64,000 nt of DNA from Pseudomonas baetica (GCF_019733355.1 NZ_JAIHLQ010000017.1:1-64000); one strand, 5' to 3'. Shown: positions 1-9,287, counted from the first letter of the stretch. A program made the numbers and translations. The notes: a model not told the origin generated them from the letters alone.

Positions 1-117
1 CAGTATGGAAATTAAGGATTAATAAGTGCTTAAAACAGGCTTATTCATCGAAAAAAGTCGATATTTCTAGAGTTTCAGCGAAGTGCTCTCTTTTTTACAG
101 CCTGACGCCCGATTTGC

Positions 118-147
118 TGGAAAAAGAAGGTCTTACTTCAGACCTTC
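118..147 (-). terminator. Rho-independent terminator after DUF2790 gene 1
   Basis: On the minus strand an 8-bp perfect stem (GAAGGTCT/AGACCTTC) with a 6-nt loop is followed directly by TTTTTCC. It lies about 55 nt past the stop of the DUF2790 gene at 203-535. Stem plus T-run is the classical intrinsic terminator pattern. Confidence 0.7.
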
Positions 148-202
148 CCTAAGTATTGAGGTTAATCGAGCGTTATAAATCCCTCTGACAGCAGCATAGC
201 TG

Positions 203-535
203 CTAGCCGCCTCGTTTACGACACTCTCCAGCCACAGTGTACCTAATTGTATTTAGCTGTCCTTTTGAATCTTCATAGGTCATTGCGGCGGGCACCACTG
301 CGCAGACTTTTGCAGGCCGCACCACACTGATAACCTTCACAACATCCACCTTCATCCCGTACTCGTATTCTTTCGACACAGGGGCGCTTTTCCCCTGGCT
401 AATTGCATACTGCTCCATGGCTTTAGCATTCGCCACCATCATCTTTTCAAAGGCTTTGTCTCCTCCCCCTTCCGCCAGTACGAGAGAGGATAACGTCAGA
501 GCTCCAGCGAAAGTAATAATACTCATGAACTTCAT
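203..535 (-). CDS. DUF2790 family small secreted protein (copy 1)
   Basis: A 110-aa protein with an N-terminal signal peptide ending near LVLAEGG (about residue 22). The mature part has the DUF2790 features seen in Pseudomonas proteins: a YEYGMKVDVVKV block, then CAVVPAAMTYEDSKG and a C-terminal Cys (AGECRK). The two Cys could form a periplasmic disulfide. The family has no established function; members are small exported proteins often found beside metal-responsive two-component systems. Here it is the first of three copies in the island and has its own promoter with the shared 16-bp box 69 nt upstream, so it is probably zinc/cadmium induced through the CzcR-like regulators (inference). Confidence 0.8.
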   Translation of the reverse strand: MKFMSIITFAGALTLSSLVLAEGGGDKAFEKMMVANAKAMEQYAISQGKSAPVSKEYEYGMKVDVVKVISVVRPAKVCAVVPAAMTYEDSKGQLNTIRYTVAGECRKRGG

Positions 536-603
536 ATTTAGTACCTCATATATTAACTGTTACAAGGATATCAATTCGAACATTGCGATGGCGTGGCGGC
601 TAG

Positions 604-619
604 GTTACGAATGTGTAAT
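604..619 (-). promoter_or_regulatory. Putative CzcR-type box before DUF2790 copy 1
   Basis: GTTACGAATGTGTAAT on the plus strand fits the 5-6-5 inverted-repeat pattern (ATTAC-N6-GTAAT with one variant base) that recurs five times in this island. It lies 69 nt upstream of the ATG at 535. The hexamer at the conserved 17-nt spacing is GCAATG, a poor -10, so this may be the weakest of the set. Confidence 0.55.
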
Positions 620-627
620 AAAGCCGT

Positions 628-664
628 AAAAAAAACCGCCGCCGGAAACCGGAAGCGGTTTTTT
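628..664 (-). terminator. Intrinsic terminator after short DUF2790-like gene
   Basis: AAAAAACCGC pairs with GCGGTTTTTT around an inner CCGG/CCGG stem. It has A and T runs on both sides and could work in both directions. It lies 13 nt past the stop of the minus-strand gene at 678-875. Confidence 0.75.
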
Positions 665-677
665 ATACGCAGTACTA

Positions 678-875
678 CTACATTTTACCTGTCTCATCTT
701 TAGCATCACTTGAAACCACGGGAACGCTCTTCCCTTCTCTAGCAACATATGCCTCCATTGCCACATCTCGCGCCGCCATCATTTTTTCGAAGGTTCTGTC
801 CCCCCCACCTTCGGCTAAAGCAACTGAAGAAAGGATTAAAGCACCCGCAAGAGCGCAGATTTGAACAATTTTCAT
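678..875 (-). CDS. Truncated DUF2790-like secreted peptide (copy 2)
   Basis: 65 aa. The first half is very close to copy 1: signal peptide ending LALAEGGGD/LVLAEGGGD, then FEKMM, an AMEAY/AMEQY block and a GKS.PV motif. The sequence then breaks off (VVSSDAKDETGKM) and lacks the YGM and CxVVPA blocks that define the DUF2790 core. It keeps a box-type promoter and its own terminator, so it is still an intact transcription unit. It could be a shortened paralogue that has lost its globular domain, or a gene in decay. Function unknown. Confidence 0.6.
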   Translation of the reverse strand: MKIVQICALAGALILSSVALAEGGGDRTFEKMMAARDVAMEAYVAREGKSVPVVSSDAKDETGKM

Positions 876-942
876 ACTGACACCTCATATAGTTAACGCT
901 AGTAGGGTATCAATTCGAACCTATCAACACGGTGGCGCCAAG

Positions 943-958
943 ATTACAGATTCGTTAT
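943..958 (-). promoter_or_regulatory. Putative CzcR-type box before short DUF2790-like gene
   Basis: ATTACAGATTCGTTAT, 68 nt upstream of the ATG at 875. On the minus strand GATAGG follows exactly 17 nt after the box, as at czcC. The flanking bases (CTATCAACAnGGTG on the plus strand) also match the czcC promoter, so the whole promoter is conserved and not only the box. Confidence 0.65.
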
Positions 959-971
959 GTAGCTCACATAA

Positions 972-1006
972 AAAAGCCCACTATCGAATCTCGATAGTGG
1001 GCTTTT
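972..1006 (-). terminator. Terminator of the czcCBA operon
   Basis: A long perfect stem (AAAAGCCCACTATCGA paired with its complement, 3-nt loop) ends in TTTT on either strand. It lies 12 nt after the czcA stop codon. Confidence 0.85.
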
Positions 1007-1018
1007 AAAACTAAAGAA

Positions 1019-4000
1019 TTATACGGCTTCTATTTTATCGTCTTCGTCTTCGGCTTCTTCCTCGTCTCGGCGGTGCGCCCATTGATAAAGCGCAGGCAAT
1101 ATCAGCAGGGTCAACGCAGTTGAGGATAGGATGCCCCCGATCACCACGGTAGCCAGGGGTCTCTGGACCTCTGCCCCCGTTCCGGTGGCCAGTGCCATCG
1201 GAATAAAGCCAAGAGAGGCCACCAGAGCTGTCATCAACACTGGGCGCAAACGGGTAAGAGCCCCTTCATTGATTGCGGAACTCAACGAATGTCCTTCCTC
1301 CCGAAGATTGCGGATGAACGCAATCATCACCAGACCATTCAGCACCGCCACGCCCGACAACGCGATGAAACCAACACCTGCCGAGATCGACAGCGGGATG
1401 TCTCGGAGCCATAAAGCCATGACTCCCCCCGTCAATGCGAATGGAATACCGGTGAACACCAATAGGCCATCCTTGAGGTTGTTGAACATCATGAACAAGA
1501 GTGCGAACACCAAGAGCAGGGCCACCGGGACTACAATCTGTAGTCGCTTGGCAGCGGATTGGAGCTGCTCGAACTGTCCTCCCCAGTTGGTCCAGTAACC
1601 GGCCGGGATCTGCACTTCTTTATCAATGGCGCTACTGGCCTCCTGTACAAATGAGCCGATATCACGCCCACGCACGTTGGCGCTGACGATCACCAGACGT
1701 TTGCCGTTTTCACGACTGACCTGGTTAGGTCCCAACACTAGATCGAGGCTAGCCACCTCTGAAAGAGCAATAAACCCGATCTGATCGGCATTGGTGTTAA
1801 GCAGCGCCGGTACCGGGATTAGCAGTGTGGACAATCCCTCGAGATCCTTACGCATGGCGTCGGATAAACGCACCACCATGTCGAATCGGCGGTCTCCCTC
1901 ATACATCGTACCGGCTTGACGACCACCGACCGCCACCGCAATGGTGTCTTGTACGTCGCCAACGTTCAGTCCGTAACGGGCGGCTTTGTCACGGTCGATG
2001 TTGATGGTCAGTACCGGCAGTCCCGACGTTTGCTCGACTTTGACCTCGGAGGCACCATTGATCTTCTGCATGGACGCGGCAATTTTTGCAGCGGTGCTGT
2101 TAAGCACCGCCATGTCATCACCGAAGACCTTGACCGCCACATCACTGCGCACGCCTGAAATCAGCTCGTTAAAACGCAATTGAATAGGCTGAGAAAGCTC
2201 ATAGTTGCTTCCGGGCATTCCGGCTGTAGCTTTTTGGATATCAGCTACCAACGCCTCTCTGGATTTATTCGGATCAGGCCATTGATTCTTCGGCTTGAGC
2301 ATCACGTAGCTGTCAGAGATGTTTGGTGGCATTGGGTCTGAGGCAATTTCTGCTGTACCAGTACGAGCAAACATCCGCTTGACCTCCGGTACCTTTGCTA
2401 ACACAAGTCTTTCCAGACGTTGCTGCATTTCTACCGATTGCGTCAGGCTGGTACCTGGTACACGCAGTGCTTGTAACGCGAAATCCCCTTCACTGAGGCT
2501 CGGCACAAACTCGCTGCCCATTCGACTGGCGACCACACCGCACACCGCGATAACGGCTAGTGCTATGGCGAATGCCATTGATCGATGGCCCATGACCCAT
2601 TCTAGCGCTGGCGCATACACCCGACGGGCGCCACGCATGATGATGTTCTCTTCTTCCTTGACCTTACCGGTGACGAACATCGCAATCGCCGCCGGGACAA
2701 AGGTCACCGACAACAGCATCGCGCCGAGCAAGGCAATCACCACAGTAAACGCCATCGGGTGAAACATTTTTCCTTCGACGCCGGTGAGGGCAAAAATCGG
2801 TAGGTACACGACCATGATGATCAACTGGCCGAAAATCAGCGGTCGGCGTGCTTCCTTGGCCGCCGCGAACACTTCGTGAAAGCGTTCGGAGCGGGTGAGG
2901 ATGCGTCCGTGGTGTTGCTGTGCATGGGCCAGACGACGGATGGCGTTTTCGACAATGACCACCGCGCCATCAACGATGATGCCAAAGTCCAACGCTCCGA
3001 GGCTCATCAGGTTGGCGCTGACCTTGTTGGTGAACATGCCAGTGAATGTGAATAGCATCGCGAGCGGGATCACCATGGCAGTGATCAGAGCGGCGCGAAT
3101 GTTGCCAAGGAACAGGAACAGAATCGCGATTACCAGAATCGCACCTTCAATCAAGTTCTTCTTAACGGTGGCAATCGCCTTGTCCACCAAATTGGTACGG
3201 TCATAGACGGTGACTGCCACCACCCCTTTTGGCAGTGAGCGGTTGATTTGCTCAAGCTTGCTGGCAACGGCCTGGGCCACGGTGCGGCTGTTCTCACCGA
3301 TCAGCATGAACACTGTGCCGAGCACCACTTCACGACCGTTTTCGGTCGCGGCCCCCGTGCGCAATTCACGGCCGATGTCCACGGTTGCGACGTTCTTGAC
3401 GCGGATGGGCGTACCGTCGACGTTGGCCATGACGATATTGGCGATATCGTCGGTGGTCGCTACTTGGCCGGGTGCGCGAATCAGTAACTGTTCGCCACTG
3501 TGTTCGATGTAACCGGCACCGACGTTAGCGTTGTTGCGCTCCAGCGCTGTAACAAGGTCAGTCAGCGTAAGCTTGTAAGCCGCCAAGCGTTTTGGATCAG
3601 GCGCAATCTGGTACTCCTTGGCGAACCCGCCAATGGTATTGATTTCGGCGACCCCGGGAACATTGCGCAGCTGAGGTTTTATGATCCAGTCTTGGATCAC
3701 CCTCAGGTCGGTCGGCGTATAGGGGTTGCCGTCCTCCTTGACAGCACCTTCTTCAGCCTCGACCGTCCACAGGAAAATTTCACCCAGACCGGTTGAGATC
3801 GGCCCCATGACGGCTTCCACACCCTCGGGCAGTTGCTCCTTGGCCACCTGCAACCGTTCGTTGACCAATTGTCGGGCGAAGAACAGGTCAGTGCCTTCCT
3901 TGAAGATCACTGTGACTTGCGACAAACCCGAGCGTGACAGCGAGCGAGTTTGTTCTAGAGCCGGCAAACCAGCCATTGCAGTTTCGATGGGGAACGTGAT

Positions 4001-4192
4001 GCGCTGCTCGGTTTCCAGTGGTGAAAAACCTGCTGCCCCTGTGTTGATTTGCACCTGGACGTTGGTGATATCGGGAACGGCGTCGATCGGCAGCTTCTGG
4101 TAGCTGGCTATACCGAGGCCGGCCATGAGGAGAACCGCGAGCAGCACGATGATGCGCTGCTCGATGGCAAATTGGATCAGGCGTTCGAACAT
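1019..4192 (-). CDS. czcA: CzcA: RND heavy-metal efflux pump, inner-membrane component
   Basis: A 1057-aa proton-driven RND transporter of the heavy-metal efflux family. The N-terminal TM1 is followed by a LPIDAVPDITNVQVQ porter start. TM4 carries DFGIIVDGAVVIVEN, the charged D-D-E motif that separates the Co/Zn/Cd (CzcA, HME1) group from the Cu/Ag group (compare the cusA gene at 24712). Length is normal and the C-terminus is acidic (EEEAEDEDDKIEAV). It assembles with CzcB and CzcC to move Zn, Cd or Co from periplasm or cytoplasm to the outside. The gene lies 26 nt after czcB, with a GAAGG ribosome site, and closes the operon before a strong terminator. Exact ion preference is inferred from the motif. 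Confidence 0.93.
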   Translation of the reverse strand: MFERLIQFAIEQRIIVLLAVLLMAGLGIASYQKLPIDAVPDITNVQVQINTGAAGFSPLETEQRITFPIETAMAGLPALEQTRSLSRSGLSQVTVIFKEGTDLFFARQLVNERLQVAKEQLPEGVEAVMGPISTGLGEIFLWTVEAEEGAVKEDGNPYTPTDLRVIQDWIIKPQLRNVPGVAEINTIGGFAKEYQIAPDPKRLAAYKLTLTDLVTALERNNANVGAGYIEHSGEQLLIRAPGQVATTDDIANIVMANVDGTPIRVKNVATVDIGRELRTGAATENGREVVLGTVFMLIGENSRTVAQAVASKLEQINRSLPKGVVAVTVYDRTNLVDKAIATVKKNLIEGAILVIAILFLFLGNIRAALITAMVIPLAMLFTFTGMFTNKVSANLMSLGALDFGIIVDGAVVIVENAIRRLAHAQQHHGRILTRSERFHEVFAAAKEARRPLIFGQLIIMVVYLPIFALTGVEGKMFHPMAFTVVIALLGAMLLSVTFVPAAIAMFVTGKVKEEENIIMRGARRVYAPALEWVMGHRSMAFAIALAVIAVCGVVASRMGSEFVPSLSEGDFALQALRVPGTSLTQSVEMQQRLERLVLAKVPEVKRMFARTGTAEIASDPMPPNISDSYVMLKPKNQWPDPNKSREALVADIQKATAGMPGSNYELSQPIQLRFNELISGVRSDVAVKVFGDDMAVLNSTAAKIAASMQKINGASEVKVEQTSGLPVLTINIDRDKAARYGLNVGDVQDTIAVAVGGRQAGTMYEGDRRFDMVVRLSDAMRKDLEGLSTLLIPVPALLNTNADQIGFIALSEVASLDLVLGPNQVSRENGKRLVIVSANVRGRDIGSFVQEASSAIDKEVQIPAGYWTNWGGQFEQLQSAAKRLQIVVPVALLLVFALLFMMFNNLKDGLLVFTGIPFALTGGVMALWLRDIPLSISAGVGFIALSGVAVLNGLVMIAFIRNLREEGHSLSSAINEGALTRLRPVLMTALVASLGFIPMALATGTGAEVQRPLATVVIGGILSSTALTLLILPALYQWAHRRDEEEAEDEDDKIEAV

Positions 4193-4218
4193 GAGAACCT
4201 TCTCGTGGAAGTGGCGGA

Positions 4219-5448
4219 TCAGTGGGCGTGTTCAGCCGAGGCTTTACCCAGTTCTGATTTCAGAATGAAACTGCCGGCAGCGGCGACTTGAACACCGGGC
4301 TCCAGGCCCTCCGTGATCTCGACCAGACCCGCCGAACGGCCACCTGTCTCCACTGGCTGAGCTTTAAACCCGTCGTCCGTTCGAACGAAAACAGTTTGCT
4401 TGTCCTCGACCGTCTGGATAGCCGCTTCTGGTACTGCGACCTTTGTTTGCCGAGTATCAGTGTCAACCTGCACGGTCACGAATAGCCCGGGACGCCATGC
4501 ACCTTGTGGATTGGCCAAGGTCACGCGGACCGTGGCTGTACGAGTTTGCTCGCCCAACAAACTGCCGACATAGGCCACGGTTCCAGTGACTTCGGCATTC
4601 AGTTCCGGCGCACTGACCGTGACCGACTTGCCCACCAGTACCTTGTTTAAATCCTTTGGCGAGACACCAAAGGTCACCCACACACGCGACAAGTCGGAGA
4701 GGGTGAAGGCATTAGTGGTTTCGCTGACAACCTCACCGAGGCCCAAGTGTTTCTCAACGACAACCCCGTCAAACGGCGCACGCAATTCATATCGGTTACC
4801 CCCGCTGGTGACCGAGCTGCCACTGAGTACGCTGATTTTTTGTCGAGCATTGCTGAGGGCGATTTCGGCTTCTTGCAAAGCCTGGCGGGCTTGCAGGAAA
4901 TCCTGTTCGGCAGAGATTTTGTCCTGCCATAACTGTCGCTCTCGCTCGTAGGTAGTACGGGCCAACTCAAGACGACGTTGCGCCGCGGCTTGTTCACTAC
5001 GCTGATCAGAAATTTGTTGGCTGGCGATCACGGCCAGCAACTGGCCTTTTTTCACCGGTTGACCAAGATTGACATGGACCGACTCGACGACACCGGGTAC
5101 GCGGGGCACCACATGCGCAGTGCGGTCTTCATCAAAACGGATTTCTCCAGGAAAGGGCAATGAAAGGCTAATACTCTGCGCCTTGGCTTCGACCAACTGG
5201 ATGCCGGCTGAGCTGATCTGCTCTTCGCTCAGAGTCAAGTGACCTTCTTCCGCTTCGCCTTCGGCGTGTTCGCCCTCGGCCGATTTCTTGCCAGTAGTTT
5301 CATCGCCGTGATCGTCATGGCCTTTGCCCTCCTGAGCCTGAGCCTGAGCTTCGGCTGAGGGCACCGATGGGCTGCCCATCCACAACGAGCCGATGCCTAT
5401 ACCCACCGTCAAGGTCAGTGCAGTGACGAGAATTAGTTTTTTATCCAT
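4219..5448 (-). CDS. czcB: CzcB: periplasmic adaptor (membrane fusion protein)
   Basis: 409 aa from the ATG at 5448, chosen because GGGAG lies 5-6 nt upstream and the product opens MDKKLILVTALTLT, a signal/anchor segment; an upstream in-frame ATG at 5481 has no such site. A His/Asp/Glu-rich stretch (HDDHGDE... EGEHAEGEAEEGH, about residues 40-70) may bind metal before handover to CzcA. It is followed by the lipoyl and hairpin domains (HVVPRVPGVVESV, coiled coil near 130-190) and beta-barrel domains. It links CzcA to the CzcC channel. 88 nt separate it from czcC. Confidence 0.92.
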   Translation of the reverse strand: MDKKLILVTALTLTVGIGIGSLWMGSPSVPSAEAQAQAQEGKGHDDHGDETTGKKSAEGEHAEGEAEEGHLTLSEEQISSAGIQLVEAKAQSISLSLPFPGEIRFDEDRTAHVVPRVPGVVESVHVNLGQPVKKGQLLAVIASQQISDQRSEQAAAQRRLELARTTYERERQLWQDKISAEQDFLQARQALQEAEIALSNARQKISVLSGSSVTSGGNRYELRAPFDGVVVEKHLGLGEVVSETTNAFTLSDLSRVWVTFGVSPKDLNKVLVGKSVTVSAPELNAEVTGTVAYVGSLLGEQTRTATVRVTLANPQGAWRPGLFVTVQVDTDTRQTKVAVPEAAIQTVEDKQTVFVRTDDGFKAQPVETGGRSAGLVEITEGLEPGVQVAAAGSFILKSELGKASAEHAH

Positions 5449-5536
5449 GGAAACTCCCTGCGCAGCCCAGTCGGCAGTCACGGATTACCGTGGTATTGCG
5501 ATGCTGAGCAGCGGTAAAAAAAGCGTTATATGAAAT

Positions 5537-6823
5537 TCACGGAGTACGAGTGAGAAGGGCGACATCTCCGAAAATTCGCTCGATGCGCACCCAGGCGTCT
5601 GTCGCCTCGGCGATAGCCTGGATGTATTGCGTGCGGGCGCTAATCAAGGTGCGCTGAGCATCGAGTACGTCGAGGAAGTTAAACTTGCCCATTTCGAAAC
5701 CTCGGGTAGCGGTGTCGACGGCACTTTGCGCGGCAGGCAGGATGGTTTGATTGAACGACGCGACTTCAGTGTTAGCCGTCATCCACTGATCCAGGGTGGT
5801 CTGGATTTCTGTGCGCAGGCGTAACTCACTGGCGTTACGAAGGTCGCGGGCTTGATCGGTACGGCGGGCAGCGGCTAGTACGTTGCCCTGGTTACGGTTA
5901 AACAATGGGATGGGCATAGACAGCCCCACAACATTCACCCGCTCGCGCTCGCGCTCGTCGTATTGGCTCCCGATACTCACGGTGAGGTCGGGAATTCGCT
6001 GAGCCTTCTCCAGGCCAAGGGAGGCTTCCCGCTGATCTATTTGCAGTTTTGCCAATCGTAGCTCCGCGGTTTCACCTATGCGATTAAGCAGCAGTGACGA
6101 ATCCGGTACGGTTGGCATCGACCGGCCTGGATCACCCACAGACACGAATGCAGGCAAAGGCGCGCCCATGACCTGAGCGAGTCGCTGGTAGGCACTGGCC
6201 TCATCCCGCTCAGCCCGCCTCAGCTCCAGACGCACTTCTGATAGCTGAACCTCTGCGCGAGTACCTTCAACGGGTGAGGATTTACCACTCTTGATGCGAC
6301 CTTGAGCTACACGCAAACCGCGCTCGGCGAGCTCAAGTGATTGACGTGATAACAGCAGCCTTTGCTGAGCCGTCGAGGAGCTGTAAAACGCCTGAATGAC
6401 ATCGGCACGCAGAACATTGCGTTTGCGTTCCAATTCAATCCCGGCCGCGTCTTGAGCTCGACTGGCCACCTCGATCCTAGCCCCGCGCTTACCGCCAAGC
6501 TCGATCGGCTGGTTGATCATTACCGTCGTAGTGCGCGAGTTTCGCCGAGTATCTTCAGCCTCCCAGGAAACCTCAGGGTTAGGGATCAACCCTGCCTGCT
6601 GTCGCTCTCCCTGAGCAATACCAGTCTCCCATTGAGCGGCCGCCAGATCAGGGTTATTGGCAAAAGCAGTTTCAAGCGCCTGATCCATTGTGAGCATTTG
6701 AGCGGTCGCCGCAAACAAAGGACTAGTAAAAAGCGCAAGGATCGAAATGAGACCTGCTCTTAGCATGGTCTTATGCGTGATTGGGTGAGCAATAAACTTT
6801 CTACACCGAAGTAATTCCATCAT
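5537..6823 (-). CDS. czcC: CzcC: outer-membrane efflux channel (TolC family)
   Basis: 428 aa with two OEP repeats, typical of the TolC/CzcC family. Conserved features include NNPDLAAAQWE, the GLIPNPEVSWE turn, and the second repeat ending near FGDVALLTRTP. The signal peptide is MLRAGLISILALFTSPLFA; its Met is residue 20, so translation may instead begin at 6766. The 6823 start has AAAGG 8 nt upstream and is kept, but this is not settled. It forms the outer-membrane exit duct for CzcBA. It is the promoter-proximal gene of the operon, with the 16-bp box 80 nt upstream. A decayed relative lies at 13676-14545. Confidence 0.92.
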   Translation of the reverse strand: MMELLRCRKFIAHPITHKTMLRAGLISILALFTSPLFAATAQMLTMDQALETAFANNPDLAAAQWETGIAQGERQQAGLIPNPEVSWEAEDTRRNSRTTTVMINQPIELGGKRGARIEVASRAQDAAGIELERKRNVLRADVIQAFYSSSTAQQRLLLSRQSLELAERGLRVAQGRIKSGKSSPVEGTRAEVQLSEVRLELRRAERDEASAYQRLAQVMGAPLPAFVSVGDPGRSMPTVPDSSLLLNRIGETAELRLAKLQIDQREASLGLEKAQRIPDLTVSIGSQYDERERERVNVVGLSMPIPLFNRNQGNVLAAARRTDQARDLRNASELRLRTEIQTTLDQWMTANTEVASFNQTILPAAQSAVDTATRGFEMGKFNFLDVLDAQRTLISARTQYIQAIAEATDAWVRIERIFGDVALLTRTP

Positions 6824-6879
6824 TCCTTAAACCTTTAAAACAAAAAGAATTTCCCATGAGGCAAATGTAATTCTCCGCA

Positions 6880-6918
6880 CCTATCAACAAGGTGACTGAA
6901 AAATTACAAATACGTTAT
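6880..6918 (-). promoter_or_regulatory. czcCBA promoter: CzcR-type box plus -10
   Basis: Box ATTACAAATACGTTAT at 6903-6918. On the minus strand GATAGG (6885-6880) follows after 17 nt, so the box sits where a -35 would be, as expected for activation by an OmpR-family regulator. The same arrangement is seen before the czcC relic and the gene at 678-875. Confidence 0.65.
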
Positions 6919-7034
6919 CCAGCGGAAAAACCTCAATTAATGCATTAGGATGAAGTCAATAAGTGCTCGCGCCAAGAAACAACCCGAAACAAAAAAGGGG
7001 CGCCGAACCTAATACTTTGGGAGGTAAAGGAAAT

Positions 7035-7058
7035 ATGACGAACCTTGCAAAGCTTTAA
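7035..7058 (+). other. Mini-ORF (MTNLAKL) with strong ribosome site; possible decayed small gene
   Basis: GGGAGGTAAAGGAAAT lies directly before an ATG that reads only seven codons to TAA. If the TAA is read through, the same frame stays open for some 45 more codons (KDHIANKIKDVARIETFI...) into the czcR start region. It may be a small gene broken by one nonsense codon, or a leader peptide. No family recognised. Confidence 0.25.
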
Positions 7059-7188
7059 AAAGACCATATTGCGAATAAAATTAAAGATGTAGCCAGAATC
7101 GAAACGTTTATACAGATTAATAATGCCCTTAAACCATGTTTAACGAGCATCAAATCATTCCGATACATTTACCAGAGGGTGAAATCCT

Positions 7189-7863
7189 ATGCGAATCCTT
7201 GTGATAGAGGACGAGCTGAAGACTGCTGAGTACTTACATCAAGGCCTGACTGAAAGTGGCTATATTGTAGACTGCGCATCGACCGGGGCTGATGGACTCC
7301 ATCTAGCACGTCAGCAAGCTTATGATCTGGTAATACTAGACGTAAATCTACCTGAAATTGACGGTTGGGACGTTCTTGAAAATATTCGGCAGACTAGTAG
7401 CACTCGGGTAATGATGCTGACTGCAAGAGGGCGTCTGGCAGACAAAATCAAAGGATTGGATTTGGGAGCCGATGATTACCTGGTCAAGCCATTTGAATTC
7501 CCTGAGTTGCTTGCAAGAGTACGCACTTTAATGCGTCGCAGCGAACATATTCCAGTTCCGGAGGTATTAAAAGTCGCTGACCTTGAACTTGATCAAGGCA
7601 GACATCGCGCATTCCGCGGAAAGCAACGCATAGATCTGACGACAAAGGAGTTCGCGCTGCTTCATCTGTTGATGCGTCAATCAGGAGAGGTGTTATCTCG
7701 CACTCAAATTATCTCTTTAGTGTGGGATATGAACTTTGACTGCGACACAAACGTTGTCGAAGTTTCGATACGAAGATTGAGAGCAAAAATAGATGATCCA
7801 TTTGAAACAAAATTAATACATACCCTTCGTGGCGTAGGCTATGTATTGGAGGCGAGGAAATGA
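7189..7863 (+). CDS. czcR: CzcR-like response regulator, copy 1
   Basis: A 224-aa OmpR/PhoB-type regulator. The receiver domain (1-118) has the acidic pair E7-D8, phospho-acceptor D51 in VILDVNLP, a Thr in LTARG and Lys in VKPFEF. The winged-helix domain (128-224) has the recognition helix TNVVEVSIRRLRAKID. It belongs to the CzcR/CopR/CusR heavy-metal group. Its stop overlaps the sensor start by ATGA. The gene is noticeably A/T-rich in its third codon positions compared with copy 2 at 9771, although the two DNA-binding domains are almost identical. It probably activates czcCBA and DUF2790 genes through the 16-bp boxes (inference). Confidence 0.9.
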   Translation: MRILVIEDELKTAEYLHQGLTESGYIVDCASTGADGLHLARQQAYDLVILDVNLPEIDGWDVLENIRQTSSTRVMMLTARGRLADKIKGLDLGADDYLVKPFEFPELLARVRTLMRRSEHIPVPEVLKVADLELDQGRHRAFRGKQRIDLTTKEFALLHLLMRQSGEVLSRTQIISLVWDMNFDCDTNVVEVSIRRLRAKIDDPFETKLIHTLRGVGYVLEARK

Positions 7864-9287
7864 AACCGGTCAGCCTATCGATGCGGCTGGGGTTGACAGT
7901 TAGCATTATGGGAGCGGTACTAGTAGTGCTTTTAGCGATACTAGCTTTTTTAGCGCTTACTCACGAACTTGATTCGCGCGCAAAAAATAGCTTAGAGAAG
8001 AAGATGAGTCAGATTGAGCACAGTCTACTGATGGATATTAGTACCCGCGACATGAGTTTAAAACCACACGTGCTATTAGATCAAGTGCTGGGACACGACA
8101 ATCTTAACCTGACCATCTTTGATGATGACAACATGAGTGAACCTCTGCTGAGTTTTGGAGCAGATATACCTGAAGTATCTACAAATCAAGCCGGAACAGC
8201 CGCCAGTAATAAGCTGTCGTACTATTCCCCAGCCGAAGAGTCCGGAATCCACATCCTCACCGCCTCTAAGCTCATGAAATTAAAGGATGGTGAGTTCGTA
8301 TCGGTCCTACTGTCTATTGATCGCTCGAATGATGAAACGCTATTGAGCGCCTACCTGAGTTCGACCATTGTAGCGGTTCCACTGTTGCTGATTCTGATTG
8401 GTATCAGCGCCTGGGCTATTGTGCAACGTGGCTTATCCCCCCTTCGGGAATTCCGGAAAGTTGCAGCAATGGTGTCGGCCCAGGATTTAAGTCATCGACT
8501 CTCAGTTGTCAAGATGCCCCAAGAACTCAGTGAGCTTGCTCACGGTATAAACTTCATGCTGCACCGTCTTGACGGCGGAGTTCAACAACTATCGCAATTC
8601 TCTGATGACTTGGCGCATGAGCTGCGGTCACCGATTACGAACCTTATGGGGAAAGCTCAGGTAACACTTTCTCGAGAACGCCCGGCAAAAGAGTACAAGG
8701 CTGTTTTAGAGTCATGCACCGAGGAACTAGGACGAGTCACCAGAATTGTTTCAGACATGCTTTTCTTGGCCCAAGTTAGTCATCCGGCCGCACTCGTGCC
8801 GTTTGAAAGCATTTTACTAGAGGATGAAGCCCTAAAAGTCATCGACCTTTTTTCGCTATCGGCTGAGGAAAAGAGCGTTGGTATAACTGTCAGCGGATGG
8901 GGTAAAGTTTTAGGTGATCGGCTCATGATTCAACGGGCTATTTCCAATCTTTTATCAAATGCCATTCGTCACTGCCCAGCAGGGCAGTCCATTGCTATAG
9001 CGATTGAAACGCAATCTGAAAAAGTCTCCCTATCAATAAGCAATCCTGGGGTAGGAATTGAGCACCAGCACTTGTTTCACATTTTCGATCGCTTCTATCG
9101 TGTGGATAACAGTCGCTCACGAGCTGAAGGTGGTACTGGATTAGGGTTGGCCATTGTCCGATCCATCATGAGCCTGCACCAGGGAATGGCAGAGGTCCAA
9201 AGTATGCCGGGCCATCTGACAGTTTTTCAACTTACATTTCCAAAATATAATGCACAAAGCAACTTAAAAGCCCAAAAACAAAAGTAG
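7860..9287 (+). CDS. czcS: CzcS-like sensor histidine kinase, copy 1
   Basis: A 475-aa inner-membrane kinase of the heavy-metal sensor family. TM1 lies near residues 12-35, then a periplasmic sensor region of about 130 residues, TM2 near 163-188 and a HAMP linker. HisKA follows with phospho-His H253 (DDLAHELRSPI). The catalytic domain has an N-box (ISNLLSNAIRH), an F-box (DRFYRVDN) and a G-box (GGTGLGLAIV). Probably senses periplasmic Zn, Cd or Co. Translation is coupled to czcR by a 4-bp overlap. The periplasmic half differs more from copy 2 than the kinase half, so the copies may differ in ligand or threshold. Confidence 0.9.
   Translation: MKPVSLSMRLGLTVSIMGAVLVVLLAILAFLALTHELDSRAKNSLEKKMSQIEHSLLMDISTRDMSLKPHVLLDQVLGHDNLNLTIFDDDNMSEPLLSFGADIPEVSTNQAGTAASNKLSYYSPAEESGIHILTASKLMKLKDGEFVSVLLSIDRSNDETLLSAYLSSTIVAVPLLLILIGISAWAIVQRGLSPLREFRKVAAMVSAQDLSHRLSVVKMPQELSELAHGINFMLHRLDGGVQQLSQFSDDLAHELRSPITNLMGKAQVTLSRERPAKEYKAVLESCTEELGRVTRIVSDMLFLAQVSHPAALVPFESILLEDEALKVIDLFSLSAEEKSVGITVSGWGKVLGDRLMIQRAISNLLSNAIRHCPAGQSIAIAIETQSEKVSLSISNPGVGIEHQHLFHIFDRFYRVDNSRSRAEGGTGLGLAIVRSIMSLHQGMAEVQSMPGHLTVFQLTFPKYNAQSNLKAQKQK

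Larger units (their letters stand above)
6824..7188. other. Divergent czcC/czcR intergenic region
   Basis: 365 bp between the divergent czcC and first czcR genes. It holds the box and -10 of czcC (6880-6918) and a short reading frame with a very strong ribosome site at 7035. No box of the same type was found close to the czcR start. Confidence 0.6.
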
